This document shows positions 51,160 to 63,893 of a DNA stretch of 64,000 nt, one piece after another (within the stretch, counting starts at the first letter, position 1; every line of letters begins with the position of its first letter). The translations under genes were made by a program, and so were the position numbers. The notes beneath the pieces are model-generated. The model saw nothing but the letters and a program-made list of their open reading frames with translations, was not told the DNA's origin and did no database searches. This DNA is from Lycium barbarum (lineage: Eukaryota; Streptophyta; Magnoliopsida; Solanales; Solanaceae), in NCBI RefSeq assembly GCF_019175385.1, contig NC_083345.1, positions 15,028,027 to 15,092,026 of the forward strand, read 5' to 3'.

Positions 51160-52106
51160 TATGCCACAGTATGTTGTAGGACTAAGGTGGTAAGATTCGA
51201 GTTTCCTAATGAGCCAGTCATAGAATGGAAGGGTAATTCAGTAGTACCCAGGGGTAGATTCATTTCTTACCTAAAAGCCAGAAAAATGATTTCCAAAGGC
51301 TATATCTACCACCTAGTTCGAGTCAAAGATTCAGATGCTCAGACTCCAACTCTTCAATCCGTACCAGTTGTAAATGAATTTCCAGAAGTCTTCCCAGAAG
51401 ACCTTCTAGGAGTCCCTCCTGACAGGGAGATTGAGTTTGGAATTGATTTACTTCCCGATACTCAGCCGATATCTATTCCGCCATACAGAATTGCTCCAGC
51501 AGAGTTAAAAGAGTTAAAAGCCCAGTTGAAAGATCTACTTGATAAGGGGTTTATTAGGCCTAGTGTTTTGCCTTGGGGAGCACCAGTCTTATTTGTTCGA
51601 AAGAAGGATGGTTCTTTACGTATGTGTATAGATTACCGTCAGCTGAACAAGGTCACCATTAAGAACAGGTACCCTCTTCCTAGAATAGATGACTTATTTG
51701 ATCAGCTGCAAGGCGCCCAATGTTATTCCAAGATTGACCTCAGAACAGGCTATCATCAGTTGAAGGTTAAGGAAGTTGATATTCCGAAGACAGCTTTTAG
51801 GACCCGTTATGGCCATTTCGAATTTCTTGTTATGTCATTTGGGTTGACAAATGGACCAGTTGCTTTCATGGATCTTATGAATAGGGTCTTCAAGCCTTAT
51901 CTCGATTTATTCGTCATTGTCTTCATTGACGATATTTTGGTGTATTCCCGTAATGAGGCCGAACATGCAGAACATCTCAGAATAGTGTTGCAGACTCTTA
52001 AAGACCGCGAACTTTTTGCAAAATTCTCAAAGTGTGAGTTTTGGCTTAAATCAGTAGCATTCTTAGGCCATGTGATCTCGGGTGAAGGTGTTAAAGTTGA
52101 TTCTCA
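51160..52106 (+). CDS. pol: Gypsy reverse transcriptase (partial pol)
   Basis: This continues the polyprotein after the 4.2-kb insertion ([17 protein letters not shown]). The RT region includes the entry block [36 protein letters not shown], and the catalytic FIDDILVYS (the FxDD form of YxDD). It ends at KVDSQ, where a deletion joins it out of frame to the integrase. RNase H and the integrase zinc-binding N-terminus are gone. The uninterrupted frame runs 51130-52128 because adjacent foreign bases happen to stay open. Confidence 0.88.
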
Positions 52107-53120
52107 AAATATTGGTGGAACGATATGAAGAAGAATGTGGCAGATTTTGTAGCTAAGTGTCCGAATTGTCAGCAGGTGAAAGCCGAACACCAGAGGCCTG
52201 GTGGCTTGGCTCAGAATATTGATATTCCTTTCTGGAAATGGGAAATGATCAATATGGATTTTGTATCAGGTTTACCTCGTTCAGCTAGGAAACATGACTC
52301 TATTTGGGTGATCATTGACCGACTTACTAAGTCAGCACACTTTTTGCCAGTCAAGACCACATATTCAGCAGAAGATTATGCCAAGCTGTATGTTAATGAG
52401 ATTGTCAGATTTCATGGGACACCAGTGTCCATTATTTCAGATCGTGGTGCTCAGTTTACAGCAAACTTTTGGAAATCTTTTCAGAAAGGATTGGGTACCA
52501 AGGTGAACCTCAGCACAGCTTTTCATCCACAAACAGATGGCCAGGTAGAGCGTACTATTCAGACTCTGGAGGATATGTTGAGAGCATGTGTCTTGGACTT
52601 CAAAGGTAATTGGGATGATCACTTACCACTCATTGAGTTTTCTTATAGTAACAGTTATCAAGCTAGTATTGGGATGGCACCATTTGAAGCTCTGTATGGG
52701 CGAAGGTGCAGATCACCAATTGGTAGGTTCGAAGTTGGTGAAGCAGAGTTGTTAGGACCAGATTTGGTTTATCAAGCTATGGAGAAAGTCAAGTTGATAC
52801 AGGAGCGTTTGAAAACAGCTCAGAGTCGCCAGAAGTCTTATACAAATGTGAGACGAAGGGATTTAGAATTTTCAATTGATGATTGGGTGTTCCTTAAAGT
52901 CTCACCCATGAAAGGTGTTATGAGGTTTGGCAAGAAAGGGAAGCTAAGTCCCAGGTATATTGGGCCTTACAGAATTTTACGAAAGGTCGGTCTAGTGGCC
53001 TATGAACTTGAGTTGCCACAAGACTTGGCTACTGTACATCCTGTGTTTCATGTGTCCATGTTAAGAAAGTGTGTAGGAGACCCATCGTTGGTTGTTCCTA
53101 CTGATACTATAACAGTTTAG
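52107..53120 (+). CDS. pol: Gypsy integrase core and C-terminus (broken)
   Basis: The frame restarts with [13 protein letters not shown] at the deletion joint, followed by the last part of the zinc-binding domain ([16 protein letters not shown]). The catalytic core has Asp in MDFVSGLP, Asp in IISDRGAQF, and the [12 protein letters not shown] region with the Glu. A GPY-like motif follows ([12 protein letters not shown]). The frame stops at TAG 53118-53120. It continues to be recognisable to 53323 as a chromodomain-type tail (VLWRSQKVEEATWEAEKDM) with a second stop near 53272. The tail places the element among chromoviruses, most like the Tekay/Del clade. Confidence 0.88.
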   Translation, partial: KYWWNDMKKNVADFVAKCPNCQQVKAEHQRPGGLAQNIDIPFWKWEMINMDFVSGLPRSARKHDSIWVIIDRLTKSAHFLPVKTTYSAEDYAKLYVNEIVRFHGTPVSIISDRGAQFTANFWKSFQKGLGTKVNLSTAFHPQTDGQVERTIQTLEDMLRACVLDFKGNWDDHLPLIEFSYSNSYQASIGMAPFEALYGRRCRSPIGRFEVGEAELLGPDLVYQAMEKVKLIQERLKTAQSRQKSYTNVRRRDLEFSIDDWVFLKVSPMKGVMRFGKKGKLSPRYIGPYRILRKVGLVAYELELPQDLATVHPVFHVSMLRKCVGDPSLVVPTDTITV

Positions 53121-53324
53121 GATGGGTTGACTTATGAGGAGATCCCTATAGCCATTCTTGATCGTCAAGTTCGCAAGTTGAGAACTAAGGAAGTAGCCTC
53201 AGTAAAGGTCTTGTGGAGGAGCCAGAAGGTTGAAGAGGCCACATGGGAAGCCGAAAAGGACATGAAATCCTGATATCCGCACTTGTTTGAAGAGCTGGCA
53301 GATAGACTTCAAGGTAAATACCTT

Positions 53325-53628
53325 TAGTTTTCATGTCATGTCCCTTATGTATTCATGCCGCACGTCTCACGTTCAAGTTCATGTATTCACTATTCATGTC
53401 TCATGTTTGGGCACTGATGTTTCATAAAACTACGTCATGTCAGTTTTCATGTCCCATGTCATGTTATGTCTTAAGTTCCACGCTCATGTCAGCTATCCAG
53501 TGCCCATGTTCATGCCTCAGTATTCAAGTTTCCATGTAAACATGTCATGTTTCCTTTACATTCATGTAGTCAAGCCATGTCCAGCCATATTCTTAACCAT
53601 TACCCATCATTCGAGGACGAATGATCCC
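53325..53628 (+). repeat. CATGTC-rich region after pol
   Basis: About 300 bases between the polyprotein end and the polypurine tract are built of loosely repeated catgtc/catgtt words. This is a typical 3' untranslated zone of this retroelement type, with no coding function. Confidence 0.6.
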
Positions 53629-53638
53629 AAGGGGGAGA
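53629..53638 (+). other. Polypurine tract
   Basis: AAGGGGGAGA lies just before the 3' LTR start and would prime plus-strand DNA synthesis. Confidence 0.75.
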
Positions 53639-53641
53639 TAT

Positions 53642-56361
53642 TGTAACACCCCGCATCTGGAACTGAGTTTATGCTCATATCATTAGAGTTCTAGTGGAAA
53701 CACTTAGGGTTTGAGCGTTTGCGAAAATGGTTGATAGGCCTATTTCGGGCAGCGATAACTCCTTGATCCGTTTAGAATCTGGAAGAACTTCCTTGATGAA
53801 AGTTTTAGCCCTATTAAATAGCTTTCCAACGGTATATTATGGGGATTAAACGGACATCAGTGCAAAGAGTTATGCCCATTTGACTGTAGCCTGTTCGCTG
53901 GAAAATTCGTCTGCGTTACGGTGACGTTACGGACCGTAACTCGTGTTACGGGCCGTAACAGTGAGCCGTAACACAGAGAAAATTTCCAGAACCTCACTGG
54001 AAATTTCCTCCAAGATACGGTCCGTCCTTCGTGTTACGGACCGTAACAGTGGACCGTAACACGGGGAAAATTTCCAGAACCTTACTGGAAATTTTCACCA
54101 AGGTACGACACCAAGTTACGGTCCGTCCTTTGTGTTACGGGACCGTAACATAGGGCGTATCTTGGTCCGCAATTACGTTTCGGGTCACCTGACTTCGGGA
54201 GGTCATAACCCTATCATAACTTGGAAATTTGGGAAAACTCAAAGAATGAAAGTTGTAGATAATTTAAATACCTTTCCAACCATAGGTCGTGGGTTCACAG
54301 GTGACATCGGGATAAGGAGATATGGACGTTTTAAGACAGAAAAGTCCAACCCGTTTTCAAGTTGGGTCAAACCCATTTCCCCTTGGTATATAAGGGAAAT
54401 GTTAACCCTAGTAGCCCCCAATTCCCACAAATTTCAGATTTTTAGAGAGAGAAAGTGAGAGAGAGGAGAACTAGAGAGAGAAAGTAGAGAATCAACCAAA
54501 TTTAAGGCCCCGAATCCCGAAGCTCGTGAAGGATAAAGTGTAGTACAAGCTGTTGCCGTCATTTTAAGCTAAAGATCGGACTTGGGGGTGTTGATTTCGT
54601 GGTGACTACCCAAAAAGGTAATGTTTCTACTCCCTAATCATTATAGTTGTGAATTGATGAATTCTTGGGAGAATAATAATTGGGTTTGATGAAGAGAATT
54701 ATATGAACTATGCTAGAGTTGTTGGATTGTTGACTTGGGATTGTTGTATTCATATGGGGGATGAAGAATGATGTTAATTACATCTAATTAAGATTGTAAA
54801 ATTTGCTAGAAGTAATAGAATGGGGATTGGGTGAAGAAACCCCCATTAATGAGGGTTATAGAGCTTCATGCCCACTAAGTGTTTGATAAAATGCTTAGAT
54901 GAACGAAACATGGATATTGTTGCTAATATAGAATCCCTATGACTTGTATTGCTATAGATTGAACTTGAAGGGATTGAAAAACATTGTGATACGCTCAAAA
55001 GCGGGAAGTTAAGGTATGTAGAACTTCCATCAACATGTGGGAATCTTTACGTTCTTCCCCATGATCCGTTTCGTAAAATCTATGAAGTTCAAATCCTAGG
55101 GAATTAAACCCAACATATTGGTAGCCCGTAATTATGGATGTATGTACATGAATTCCGTATCTATGTTCGTTATTGTATTTCCTAATCTTCCATTACGGAT
55201 ATTAGGGATCCTAGCCTAATCCATGAATCATGAATTCTTCCTCATGTGTTCTCATTATGTTCATATGAAATTGTATGATTTTATTTTACAAATCACCAGC
55301 ATGTTTTCAAGTCAAATACAAATATATGATTATGAACTATTGTATTCCTGATGATCAAGTACATGTTTACAAGTTATTCCATGAAAACATGTTTACAAGT
55401 TATTTCGTGAAATCATGATTTCAAGACAAGTACAAGTTAATTCAAGAAAATCATGGGCTTCTTAGCCAACTATATTATGTTAAATGTTTTTGGGAGTTGC
55501 ACAAATTACCGAGAAGGCTCAGATAGCCTGAAACTATGTAGCCACCATAGGACAAGGATCGCTCCGCCTAGTTAGGACGATACCTTAATTTCACACTGAA
55601 TGGTTCCATCAGGTACGTTACTACCTTATACCCTGGCAAGGTATAGGGGCTCTACTGGTCCGGCGAGGTACCAGACTCCACGTATCCACGTGGTGATATT
55701 ATGTGTCGGTTTATGAAATGCTCTCCCTACTTATCATGTTTTACTCATGTCATATATATATATATGTACTCATGCTCATGCTCATGTTCCTGTCCAAGTT
55801 TTTAGTTTCAGTTCTTATCATGTTATCTCATGTTCCATGTTGTTCTTCCGGTTGCTTTACATACCAGTACATTCAATATGCTGACGTCCCCTATTATTTC
55901 CCGGGGGCCTGTATTTCACGATGCAGGTACAGATTTACAGGACGACGCTTCTGATCATTAGGATTTGTACGTACCAGCGTATTGGTGAGCCCCATCTCAT
56001 TCGGGGTTTAGACATTGTATTTCTTTAATTAATTATGCATCTAAAGGTATGCTGGGGGCCTTGTCCCAGCAAGTATGTTTTCCAGTCAGACTCATGATAG
56101 AGGTTTCATAGACTAGACAAGTCAGTTATGTCATGTCAGACATTCGGAGTTGTATAGCCAGTTTGGTTCACTCATGTTTAAACAAGTATTTTATTAAGTA
56201 TTATGACCTACCATGTTTTATAAAGGCTCATCATGCATTCACGTTATATTTCCGCTCATGTATGCATCATGATGATTCAGCAAGTCATGTGGTTCGCTCG
56301 GTCACATGCAGTCAGGCACCGAGTGCCGTGTTACGTCCAGGCCATGGTTCGGGGCGTGACA
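53642..56361 (+). mobile_element. Full 3' LTR of the Gypsy chromovirus
   Basis: This 2720-bp LTR starts TGTAACACCCC, ends GGCGTGACA, and is followed by GATTG (56362-56366), the target duplication partner of 40185-40189. It has a TATA box at 54387-54393. It differs from the solo LTR at only scattered positions, showing recent insertion. Confidence 0.92.
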
Positions 56362-57937
56362 GATTGAGAGAAAGAGAAGAGTGAATTGGTGTGGATTAAA
56401 ATGGAAATGGAGAGGGGTTTATATAGGGGTGGGGGATGAGTTAAAGTGTTAAAAAAAAGTTTAGGGGGTTGGGGGGGCCAAAATGGGGGTTTGGAACCGT
56501 TTGGCAACGGCCATTTTTGCAAATGGACCATTGGCCAACGGTCCAGCCCACAGTCCAACGGCTACATTTTTTTTTTTAATTCTAACCGGTTTAACGGGTC
56601 CGGTTCCGACCCCAAAAAAATTGAAACCGAACCGGTATATATTAAACGGTTGACCGGTTACACCTGTTCCGGTTCCGGTTCCAGTTTTACCGATCCGGTT
56701 ACCGGTTTGAACCAGTTAACCAGAACCGGTTGACGGGCTTAGTTCCAGCAAATGAAAATTTAGTATATTCCTTATGCTCAAGTTAATACTCCTGTTGCAT
56801 CTATAATTTGTCATCCGCTAACGATTGAATTAATGTCACATACCTTTCTATTTTTGAAAAAAAGTTCATTCAGCAATAGTTGGACAGATATTTCCAACTT
56901 CTTTCAAAATCATGTGCAATTGTTATCTAAATAGTTCTTGATTTGAGCCATTTGAGAAAATGGGTTCAGCAGCTACAACTTTAGCCTTATTGCGTAACTT
57001 GGCACACTCGTAAATATCTGCTAAACCGGACATTCTTCTTGTCTTTTATTTTCCTTTCAAGACCTTTTCAACCTCAAATCATAACTTTTTCGTTGAGATG
57101 GGAACAAAACAAATTTGGTTCACAGACTTTTCAACGTTTAGATACGTGATAGTTTCAAATAAATAACATAAAAAGAAATATGACATCACTCTTAACAAAG
57201 AGGTGGGGTTGGGCTCACTAGTAGGAGCCCGTTTGGATGGGCTTATGATTTTTGAGAACTCATGCTTTGGCTTAAAAACAGGGGAAAATTACGTGGCTTT
57301 TTATCCTTTTAAGAGTTTGAACATAATTAGCACAACTGTTAAAGTTTGTCAAAGATATCAGTTTTTATTACCTTTTTAAAAATATTAGAAAAAAAACTAC
57401 CGGATAATTGGAACATGTAAAAATTGTATTCCAAGATCCAGTTATATTTTCTTCATGTTTGTCATTTTTTTTTCTCTCTCTATTTAACTTATACACTCCC
57501 TTTATATACATGGTATGATTCAATTATAAGATAATTTTATTGAGGTATGATATAATATACATGGTATAATTAGTCTTTAGAGGTATACTGATGTATTTTA
57601 TACATAGTATAATTTAACATATACTATGATATTAACGTATACTATTAAATATAATATGCATGGTATAATTCATTTTTAGATGTATACTGATGTATTTTAT
57701 ACATAGTATAATATAATAAATATAATATACGGCAAAATCAAATTACTTATATGGAAAGAAACTAGGAACACAATTGTTGGTGTGAAGATAACTTTTTTAA
57801 CAAAAATGACAGGAAGAGAATCAAGGTTGTTAATGAGTGGCCATAATATCACCCAACTACATTCCTCTAATAGAGGAATCATTACAATATGTAACTCCTT
57901 ATTGCCCGTCAATGTTGATTAAATAATTCTGCTAAGA
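56362..57937. repeat. Tandem-duplicated flank, copy 2
   Basis: This is the counterpart of 42909-44485: the right part of the hAT element to 56741, its target site GTTCCAGC (56742-56749), and host DNA. Here the host sequence continues past 57937 (agtttgtaaatattg) without a break, so this is the original context. Confidence 0.88.
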
Positions 57938-58087
57938 GTTTGTAAATATTGTTCTCTTATTGTATAGTTATGTTTTTTCCCCTAAAAACAAATGCGTAAA
58001 AGCACCTTTATTTTACCTAAACAATACAAAAATACTTAAAATCTATTTTGGCTTAAAAGCACCAAATAAGTCAATCCAAACATGCTC
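57225..58087. mobile_element. MITE family member with internal insertion
   Basis: The left end is gagcccgtttggatgggctt at 57225. The right end is aagtcaatccaaacatgctc near 58068-58087, the inverted partner. The ends are about 860 bp apart, against 175 bp in the copy at 1568, so other DNA sits inside. The left half is repeated at 43771, but there the right half is missing because the duplication breakpoint falls within it. Confidence 0.5.
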
Positions 58088-59393
58088 TAGATCTCTAATC
58101 AATCTATCACACTGTTTGACTATTTGGCTCGTATGCAGTAACCGTGTCTCTAAACATGAGTTACGTGAGAGGTGCAATAGTTCTTTTCAAAAGCCACTAT
58201 TATCCGTTTCAATTTTTGAAATCCACTTCTTCCTCTAGGTATCTATGATTAAAAAGATTCTCAAAAAAAAAAAAAAAATGACTAATGTTCATGAACAAAT
58301 CATCGACAAGTACAAACAACAAAAATTTTAAAAACAAAGAGTATGTTTTCAATTTAGTCATTGTAACTATTTCAAACTATTCATTTTATCTGAGCTCTTC
58401 TATAAGTATTCGTCTTAAGCTTTCCTATCATCCAGCGTAATAAGAACTATCCAATAATCAGTCTTTAAGTTTCATACAATTTAATCATGGTTCAGGGTCA
58501 AATTGTAAGAGATAATGAAGTGACTTTTTGATAATATGCACCAACTGGCGGTTAACGCTCCTCCCGTGTTTACTGTCAAAGCTTTCTGGTCAGACATGTT
58601 AGGAACTCCTTTTGTCAGAAATATCATAGTACATCCTATCATGATCAATGTAACAACTACTCCTTCCGTCTCAAAAAGATTGTCCTAGTTTAACTTGACA
58701 CAAAGTTTAAGAAATAAAAAAAAACTTTTAAAATGTGTGATCCAAAACAAGCCTTAAATATTTGTGTGACTGTAAATCATCTCATAAAGTTAAATTATTT
58801 CTAAATATAGAAAGATGTCAATCTTTTTGGGACAGACTAAAAAAAAGAAAGGAAGACAATTTTTTTGGGACGGAGGTATTACTATGTTAATGACTAGCAG
58901 CCACTGCCCACTATGTTTTATAATGAGTTTATATTTTCGCAAAAAAAGATTGGAAATCAATTAAAAATCAACAAGTTAATATAAAACACACAATATATGC
59001 AGATAGATCATCAATTAAAACATATCAAAGAGGATCTGATCAACTCATAGGGCCTTCTTGACGTGTGTACTTATATATTTCCCAAATTTCTTTGTCTTAG
59101 GTTTTCCTTATTTCTTCTTAGTATAAGATTTGTCTCCTCATCTTTGGTTGGAATAACTGTTATACTTTGGAAAATTAAAATGTTCAAAATAGCTATAAAG
59201 AATTTATCCAAAGAACAAAAGAAAAAGAAAAAAACTCATAAAACGTCTTCTATGTGACAAAATTGTAAAGATCTCAGACTATTTCTTTGTTCATCATCTG
59301 TGTATTTGGCAATAAAGCAGAATAAAGGAAAAAAAAAATTATTAGCTTGCTTGAACTTCAAATCATATTGGGAGACTAATGTAATACTAAATG
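58088..59393. other. Intergenic DNA with one Stowaway MITE
   Basis: This stretch is AT-rich with runs of A (58262-58278). The MITE at 58660-58876 is the only defined element. The rest shows no gene. The end near 59393 should contain the F-box gene's 3' untranslated region. Confidence 0.45.
58660..58876. mobile_element. Stowaway MITE
   Basis: The ends are CTCCTTCCGTCTCAAAAA and TTTTTTTGGGACGGAGG, flanked by TA on both sides (58658-58659 and 58877-58878). The TA duplication and CTCC...CCGT ends define Stowaway (Tc1/mariner-derived). Confidence 0.85.
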
Positions 59394-60479
59394 CTAGGAT
59401 CGGATCTCAAATGGAAAGAGTCCTTCTACATAACTATACATGCCCATGATGCAGCTTTCTTTAGGAAGCCCCTTGATTTCTAATTCTCTCCAATTCTTTC
59501 TCGTGACATCATAACACAAACATAAATGACCTGATCTCGAGTTCACAATGAATACAATCACCCCATCAGGGGCCACACAGGATGTTACAGATCTAGGATA
59601 TACATCCTTCCATTTTGAAGGAAAGTGAATGATTTGACTCTTCCATACTTCTTTTGGAGTCTGTTCTAGAATCCGCAAGTGGACGTATCCACTTGAGCTG
59701 TTTCCATGATCTCTGACGGCTAGTTTTCCCTTCACCTCTATCAACTGGTGATCGTACACCCACTGAGATGCAGTATTCCACAAAGCAATAATTGTGAACT
59801 TTTCAGATTTAACATCAAAGGCAGCTATTGCAGGTCCGTGATTGATTAACTGGTAGATAACTCCACTAATGTAAACACTGCGACCAAAATACAGAGTAGA
59901 AGGGGCAATGCTTTGAGTTGCTCTCCATGATTCATCTATGCCTAAAGTGAAAATCCAGTGTTTTTTGTACTTTTCTCGAACATGCTCCGTTGATAAAAGA
60001 ACTTTGTACTTCTTTTCTTCCGGCTCAAAACCTAATGAATAGTTATAGGGAAAGAAATCTTCATTTAGGTTGGGAAGAAATCTTACTTCTCTTGTACTGG
60101 GATTAAACACGGCAGGATGTTTTCCACCTAATTCCCAAATGCAAAATAAACCGTTAATGCAATCCAAACGAGAATATTTAGGGTTATGGAGGTGGAGTTC
60201 ATCAAAATTCTCAATCTGAATAAAGGAGGAAGAGGCTTTTCCATCTTTCTTTTGCTCGGCTGTGTAATAAAGTTCCACGTCATGCAGAAAGAATTTTGTT
60301 CCTTCAGGACGGGTCATAGAACGATATCTATGGATATCCATAAAACCTGATTCAGGTACAAGAGATTTACAGAATCTATTAACGCACGTGAAACGCATTA
60401 ACGACTTGACAGGAAGCCATGAAAATATTTCAAAGATAATTTCTTGTGGAATGGCAGAATGCATCTTCTTCTTCTTCAT
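59394..60479 (-). CDS. F-box protein with FBA-type C-terminus (361 aa)
   Basis: A single-exon, uninterrupted gene for a substrate-recognition subunit of SCF ubiquitin ligases. Residues about 8-47 form the F-box (IPQEIIFEIFSWLPVKSLMR), which binds SKP1. Later blocks fit the F-box-associated domain of the large plant family: SRLDCINGLFCIW, AVFNPSTREVRFLPN, LGFEPEEKKYKVL, then ATQSIAPSTLYFGRSVYISG. The target cannot be predicted. There are four Lys after the start Met. A second Met at codon 6 is a possible start, just before the F-box. The family expands quickly, so many members are young or decaying; this copy shows no lesion. Confidence 0.88.
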   Translation of the reverse strand: MKKKKMHSAIPQEIIFEIFSWLPVKSLMRFTCVNRFCKSLVPESGFMDIHRYRSMTRPEGTKFFLHDVELYYTAEQKKDGKASSSFIQIENFDELHLHNPKYSRLDCINGLFCIWELGGKHPAVFNPSTREVRFLPNLNEDFFPYNYSLGFEPEEKKYKVLLSTEHVREKYKKHWIFTLGIDESWRATQSIAPSTLYFGRSVYISGVIYQLINHGPAIAAFDVKSEKFTIIALWNTASQWVYDHQLIEVKGKLAVRDHGNSSSGYVHLRILEQTPKEVWKSQIIHFPSKWKDVYPRSVTSCVAPDGVIVFIVNSRSGHLCLCYDVTRKNWRELEIKGLPKESCIMGMYSYVEGLFPFEIRS

Positions 60480-61169
60480 ATACAGTTGAACGTTGAAGGG
60501 GGGCGGCTGAAGTGCTATGCCTTATTAATGTTTTGGGAAAACCCTATTAAGGTTTCCTGCAGAACGTTTATTTACTTTTGGTTTCTTTATTTTAAAAAAA
60601 AAAAAAAAGAGAACTATTTAGTAAGGATACTTTAGTCTAAAACTAGGAAAAAGAAAATTGAACGCTTCCTTTTTTAATTGGGTCTAAAACTCTTCCTTAT
60701 GACCTATTTATTTATCAGACTATATATTTTACGTGCAATACCATGATAATGAGTACTCTCAGAGGCGGATCTAGGATTTGAAGGTAGTGGGTGTCACAAT
60801 TTTCTTCCATATAATATATATTGTTAGGAACGCGTATTTGGGTCGGGTCCATCTCTTTTAGTTTATTCGGGTTAATATAATAGGCTTTTTTTATTTGCAA
60901 ATATGAAATTACATCTCAAAAATCAAGAAACGAACATAATTAGCATCTTAAACAAGGAATCACGCCCATTAACAACAAAAGTAAAATCAACATTTTCACC
61001 AAGGGTCTTGCATCTCTTATATATATTAAAAAATGAATTTGCACAAGTAAAATAACATCTTCAATAAGGGAGTTACACCAATCAAAATAAGAAAAATAAT
61101 AGAATTATATAAACTACAAGTTCTCAAAAATAAATCATAAATTTCATGTTTTTTCTAAGCAGTGCTTAT
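60480..61169. other. Upstream of F-box gene; hAT-like end fragment
   Basis: About 60762-60790 reads agaggcggatctaggatttg, like the terminal repeat of a common plant hAT-derived repeat. No partner end is seen. The remainder is AT-rich without a gene. Confidence 0.4.
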
Positions 61170-63692
61170 TGTCACGCCCCGAACCATGGCCTGGACGTAA
61201 CACAACACTCGGTGCCTGACTGCATGTGACCGAGCGAACCACATGGCTTGCTCAATCATCATGATACATAACATAAGCGGAATATAACGTGAATGCATGA
61301 TGAGCCTTTATAAAACATGGTAAGTCATAATACTTAATAGAATACTTGTTTAAACATGAGTGAGCCAAAATGGCTATACGACTCCAAATGTCTGACATGA
61401 CATAACTGACTTGTCTAGTCTATGAAACCTCTATCATGAGTCTGACTGGAAAACATACTTACTGGGACAAGGCCGCCAGCATACCTTAGATGCATAACTA
61501 ATCATAAACAAAAGTTAACTAAACCCCGAATGAGATGGGGCTCACCAATAAGCTGGTACGTGCAGATCCTAATGAGCAGAGGCGTCGTCCTATAAGTTCG
61601 TACCTGCATCGTGAAATGCAGGCCCCCGGGCAATAAAAGGGGACGTTAGCACATTGAATGTACTGGTATGTAAAACAACTGAAAGAAAGAACATGGGACA
61701 TGGAATAACATGATAAGAACTGAAACTGAAAATCTGGACATGAACATGAGCATGAGTATATATATATATATATATATATCATAAGTAAAAACATGATAAG
61801 TAGGGAGAGCAATAACTTATAACCGATCCTTGGTCTGGTGCTTGCGTCCCGCCAGCAGAACACTCAGTCCTTGCCAGGGAACATGAGATTTGATAAAATA
61901 TGAAAGGATCCAGTCATTATGAGAGATCGTCCGGGACATGAGTGGAGCGATCCTCATCCTACGGTGGCTACGTAGTTTCAGGCTATCTGAAGCCTTCCTC
62001 GGTAATTAATGCAACTCCCAAAACATGAACATGTAAAATAGTGGCACTTGCTGCCCATGGTATATCATGAATCATAACTTGCTTGTACATAGTGTTCATG
62101 AATCATAACTTGCTTGTACATGGTTTTCATGAATCATAAGATAACTTGTCATAGTCTTGCAAAACATGTTTTTGGTTCATGAGTAATAACAATAGTTCGA
62201 AATCATATATATATATTTGTCTTAAAAACATGCTTGTAACTTGCTGGATGAAATCATAAAGTTTCATATAAACATAATGAGAACACATGAGGAAGAATTC
62301 ATGATTCATGGATTAAGCTAGGATTTCCTAATAACCGTAATGGAAGATTAGGAATACAATAACGAATATAGATACAAAATTCATGTACATAAATACATAA
62401 TTACGGGCTACCAATATGTTGGGTTTAATGCCCTAGGATTTGAACTTCATGGATTTTACGAAACGGATCATGGGGAAGAACGTAGAGATTCCCACATGTG
62501 GATGGAAGTTCTACATACCTTAACTTCCTGCTTTTGAGCGTATCACAATGTCCTTCAATCCCTTCAACTTTAATCTATAGCAATACAGGTCATACGGACT
62601 CTATATTAGCAACAATATCCATGCTTTGTTCATCTAAGCATTTTATCAAACACTTGGTGGGCATGAAGCTCCACAACCTTCATTAATGGTGTTTTCTTCA
62701 CCCAATCCCCACTCTATTACTTCTAGCTGATTCTACAATCTCAAATAGGTGTAATTAACATCATTCTTCATCACCCACATGAATACAACAATCCCAAGTC
62801 AACAATCCAAAACTCTAGCATAGTTCATATAATTCTCTTTATCAAACCCATTTACTATTCTCCCAAGAACTCATCAATTCACAACTATAAATGATTAGAG
62901 AGTAGAACCATTATCTTTTTGAAGTCCAATCCTCTTGAATTCGGATTCTAGGGTTTCCACATCCAACAAAAATGTTCCAATCCTAACTCTATGGATTAGA
63001 AGAGTTTACTCAAGTTAGAAAGGGATTAGGGACTTAAATTCAATCTAGAATCATGATAAAAACTTACCTTGGAAGATATTGAGGTTTGGGACTTGTTCTC
63101 TATGAGTTTAGAGAGAATTTTTGTGAATAGGGTGTTGGGGAAATAAACCCCAAATCCCAAATATAACAAAAAAAACGCGTAAACCCGACTTTTGACCCGT
63201 AATCGACCTGTTTCGCGATGGGTCCGCGATACGGGTGCATCGCGTATCAGTCTGCAGCTAAAACCTCAGAGTTGCGCGATCGGTCCGCGAAGTGGGACCA
63301 TCGCGCGCTCTCTCACGCGCCTGCACGCTCCCCGAGAAGCAGCGGGTGTCGGTTCTGCACAGTGTTTGGTAAAATGGGCATAACTTCTTGTACTTAGCTC
63401 TGTTCAAGACCCATAATATACCGTTTGAAAGATATTTCAAAGGGCTACAACTTTCATCAAGGAAGTTTTCCCAAATTCAAAATTAATAAAGGGGTTATGG
63501 TCGTCGGAAGTAAGACCTTCTACAAACTCACTTGCAAACATGCCCCGTAGAGTGGTTTCCACCTTTTCTTTGCCCAAAGACATTTCTTATGACTTAATTG
63601 GTTTTCAAAACACTTCCTATAACCGTCATATTGGTTCCATTATATTATCATCTTACGAGTCAAACTTTTGCCCGAAGCTACGAGGTGTTACA
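61170..63692 (-). mobile_element. 3' LTR of a second chromovirus, minus strand
   Basis: On the minus strand it starts TGTAACACCTCG at 63692 and ends GGGGCGTGACA at 61170, about 2.5 kb. Its last 1.5 kb is clearly related to the LTR at 53642 (shared cgtgttacgtccaggccatgg-type blocks), while the U3 part differs. A polypurine tract adjoins at 63696-63707. The partner LTR lies outside the window. Confidence 0.85.
63245..63320. repeat. GC-rich inverted words in the minus LTR
   Basis: Words such as gcgcgatcggtccgcga and gggaccatcgcgcgc form inverted pairs. With cgcgatgggtccgcgat just before (about 63210-63232) they occupy the place that the GTTACGG palindromes hold in the other LTR. Confidence 0.5.
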
Positions 63693-63893
63693 ATATCTCC
63701 CCCTTGGGATCATTCGTCCTCGAATGATAAACATTCGGGATTCTACAAAAATTTCGCCAGAGTTTCCCCTGTAATATGGCACTACCAACTTGTCACAATA
63801 ACCCATAATATCATTTCCTCACAGGGCTACATCACAATAGCACTATAAATTGGCCACACACGACGAAAAGCATGAAAAGAAAGCTTACATACC

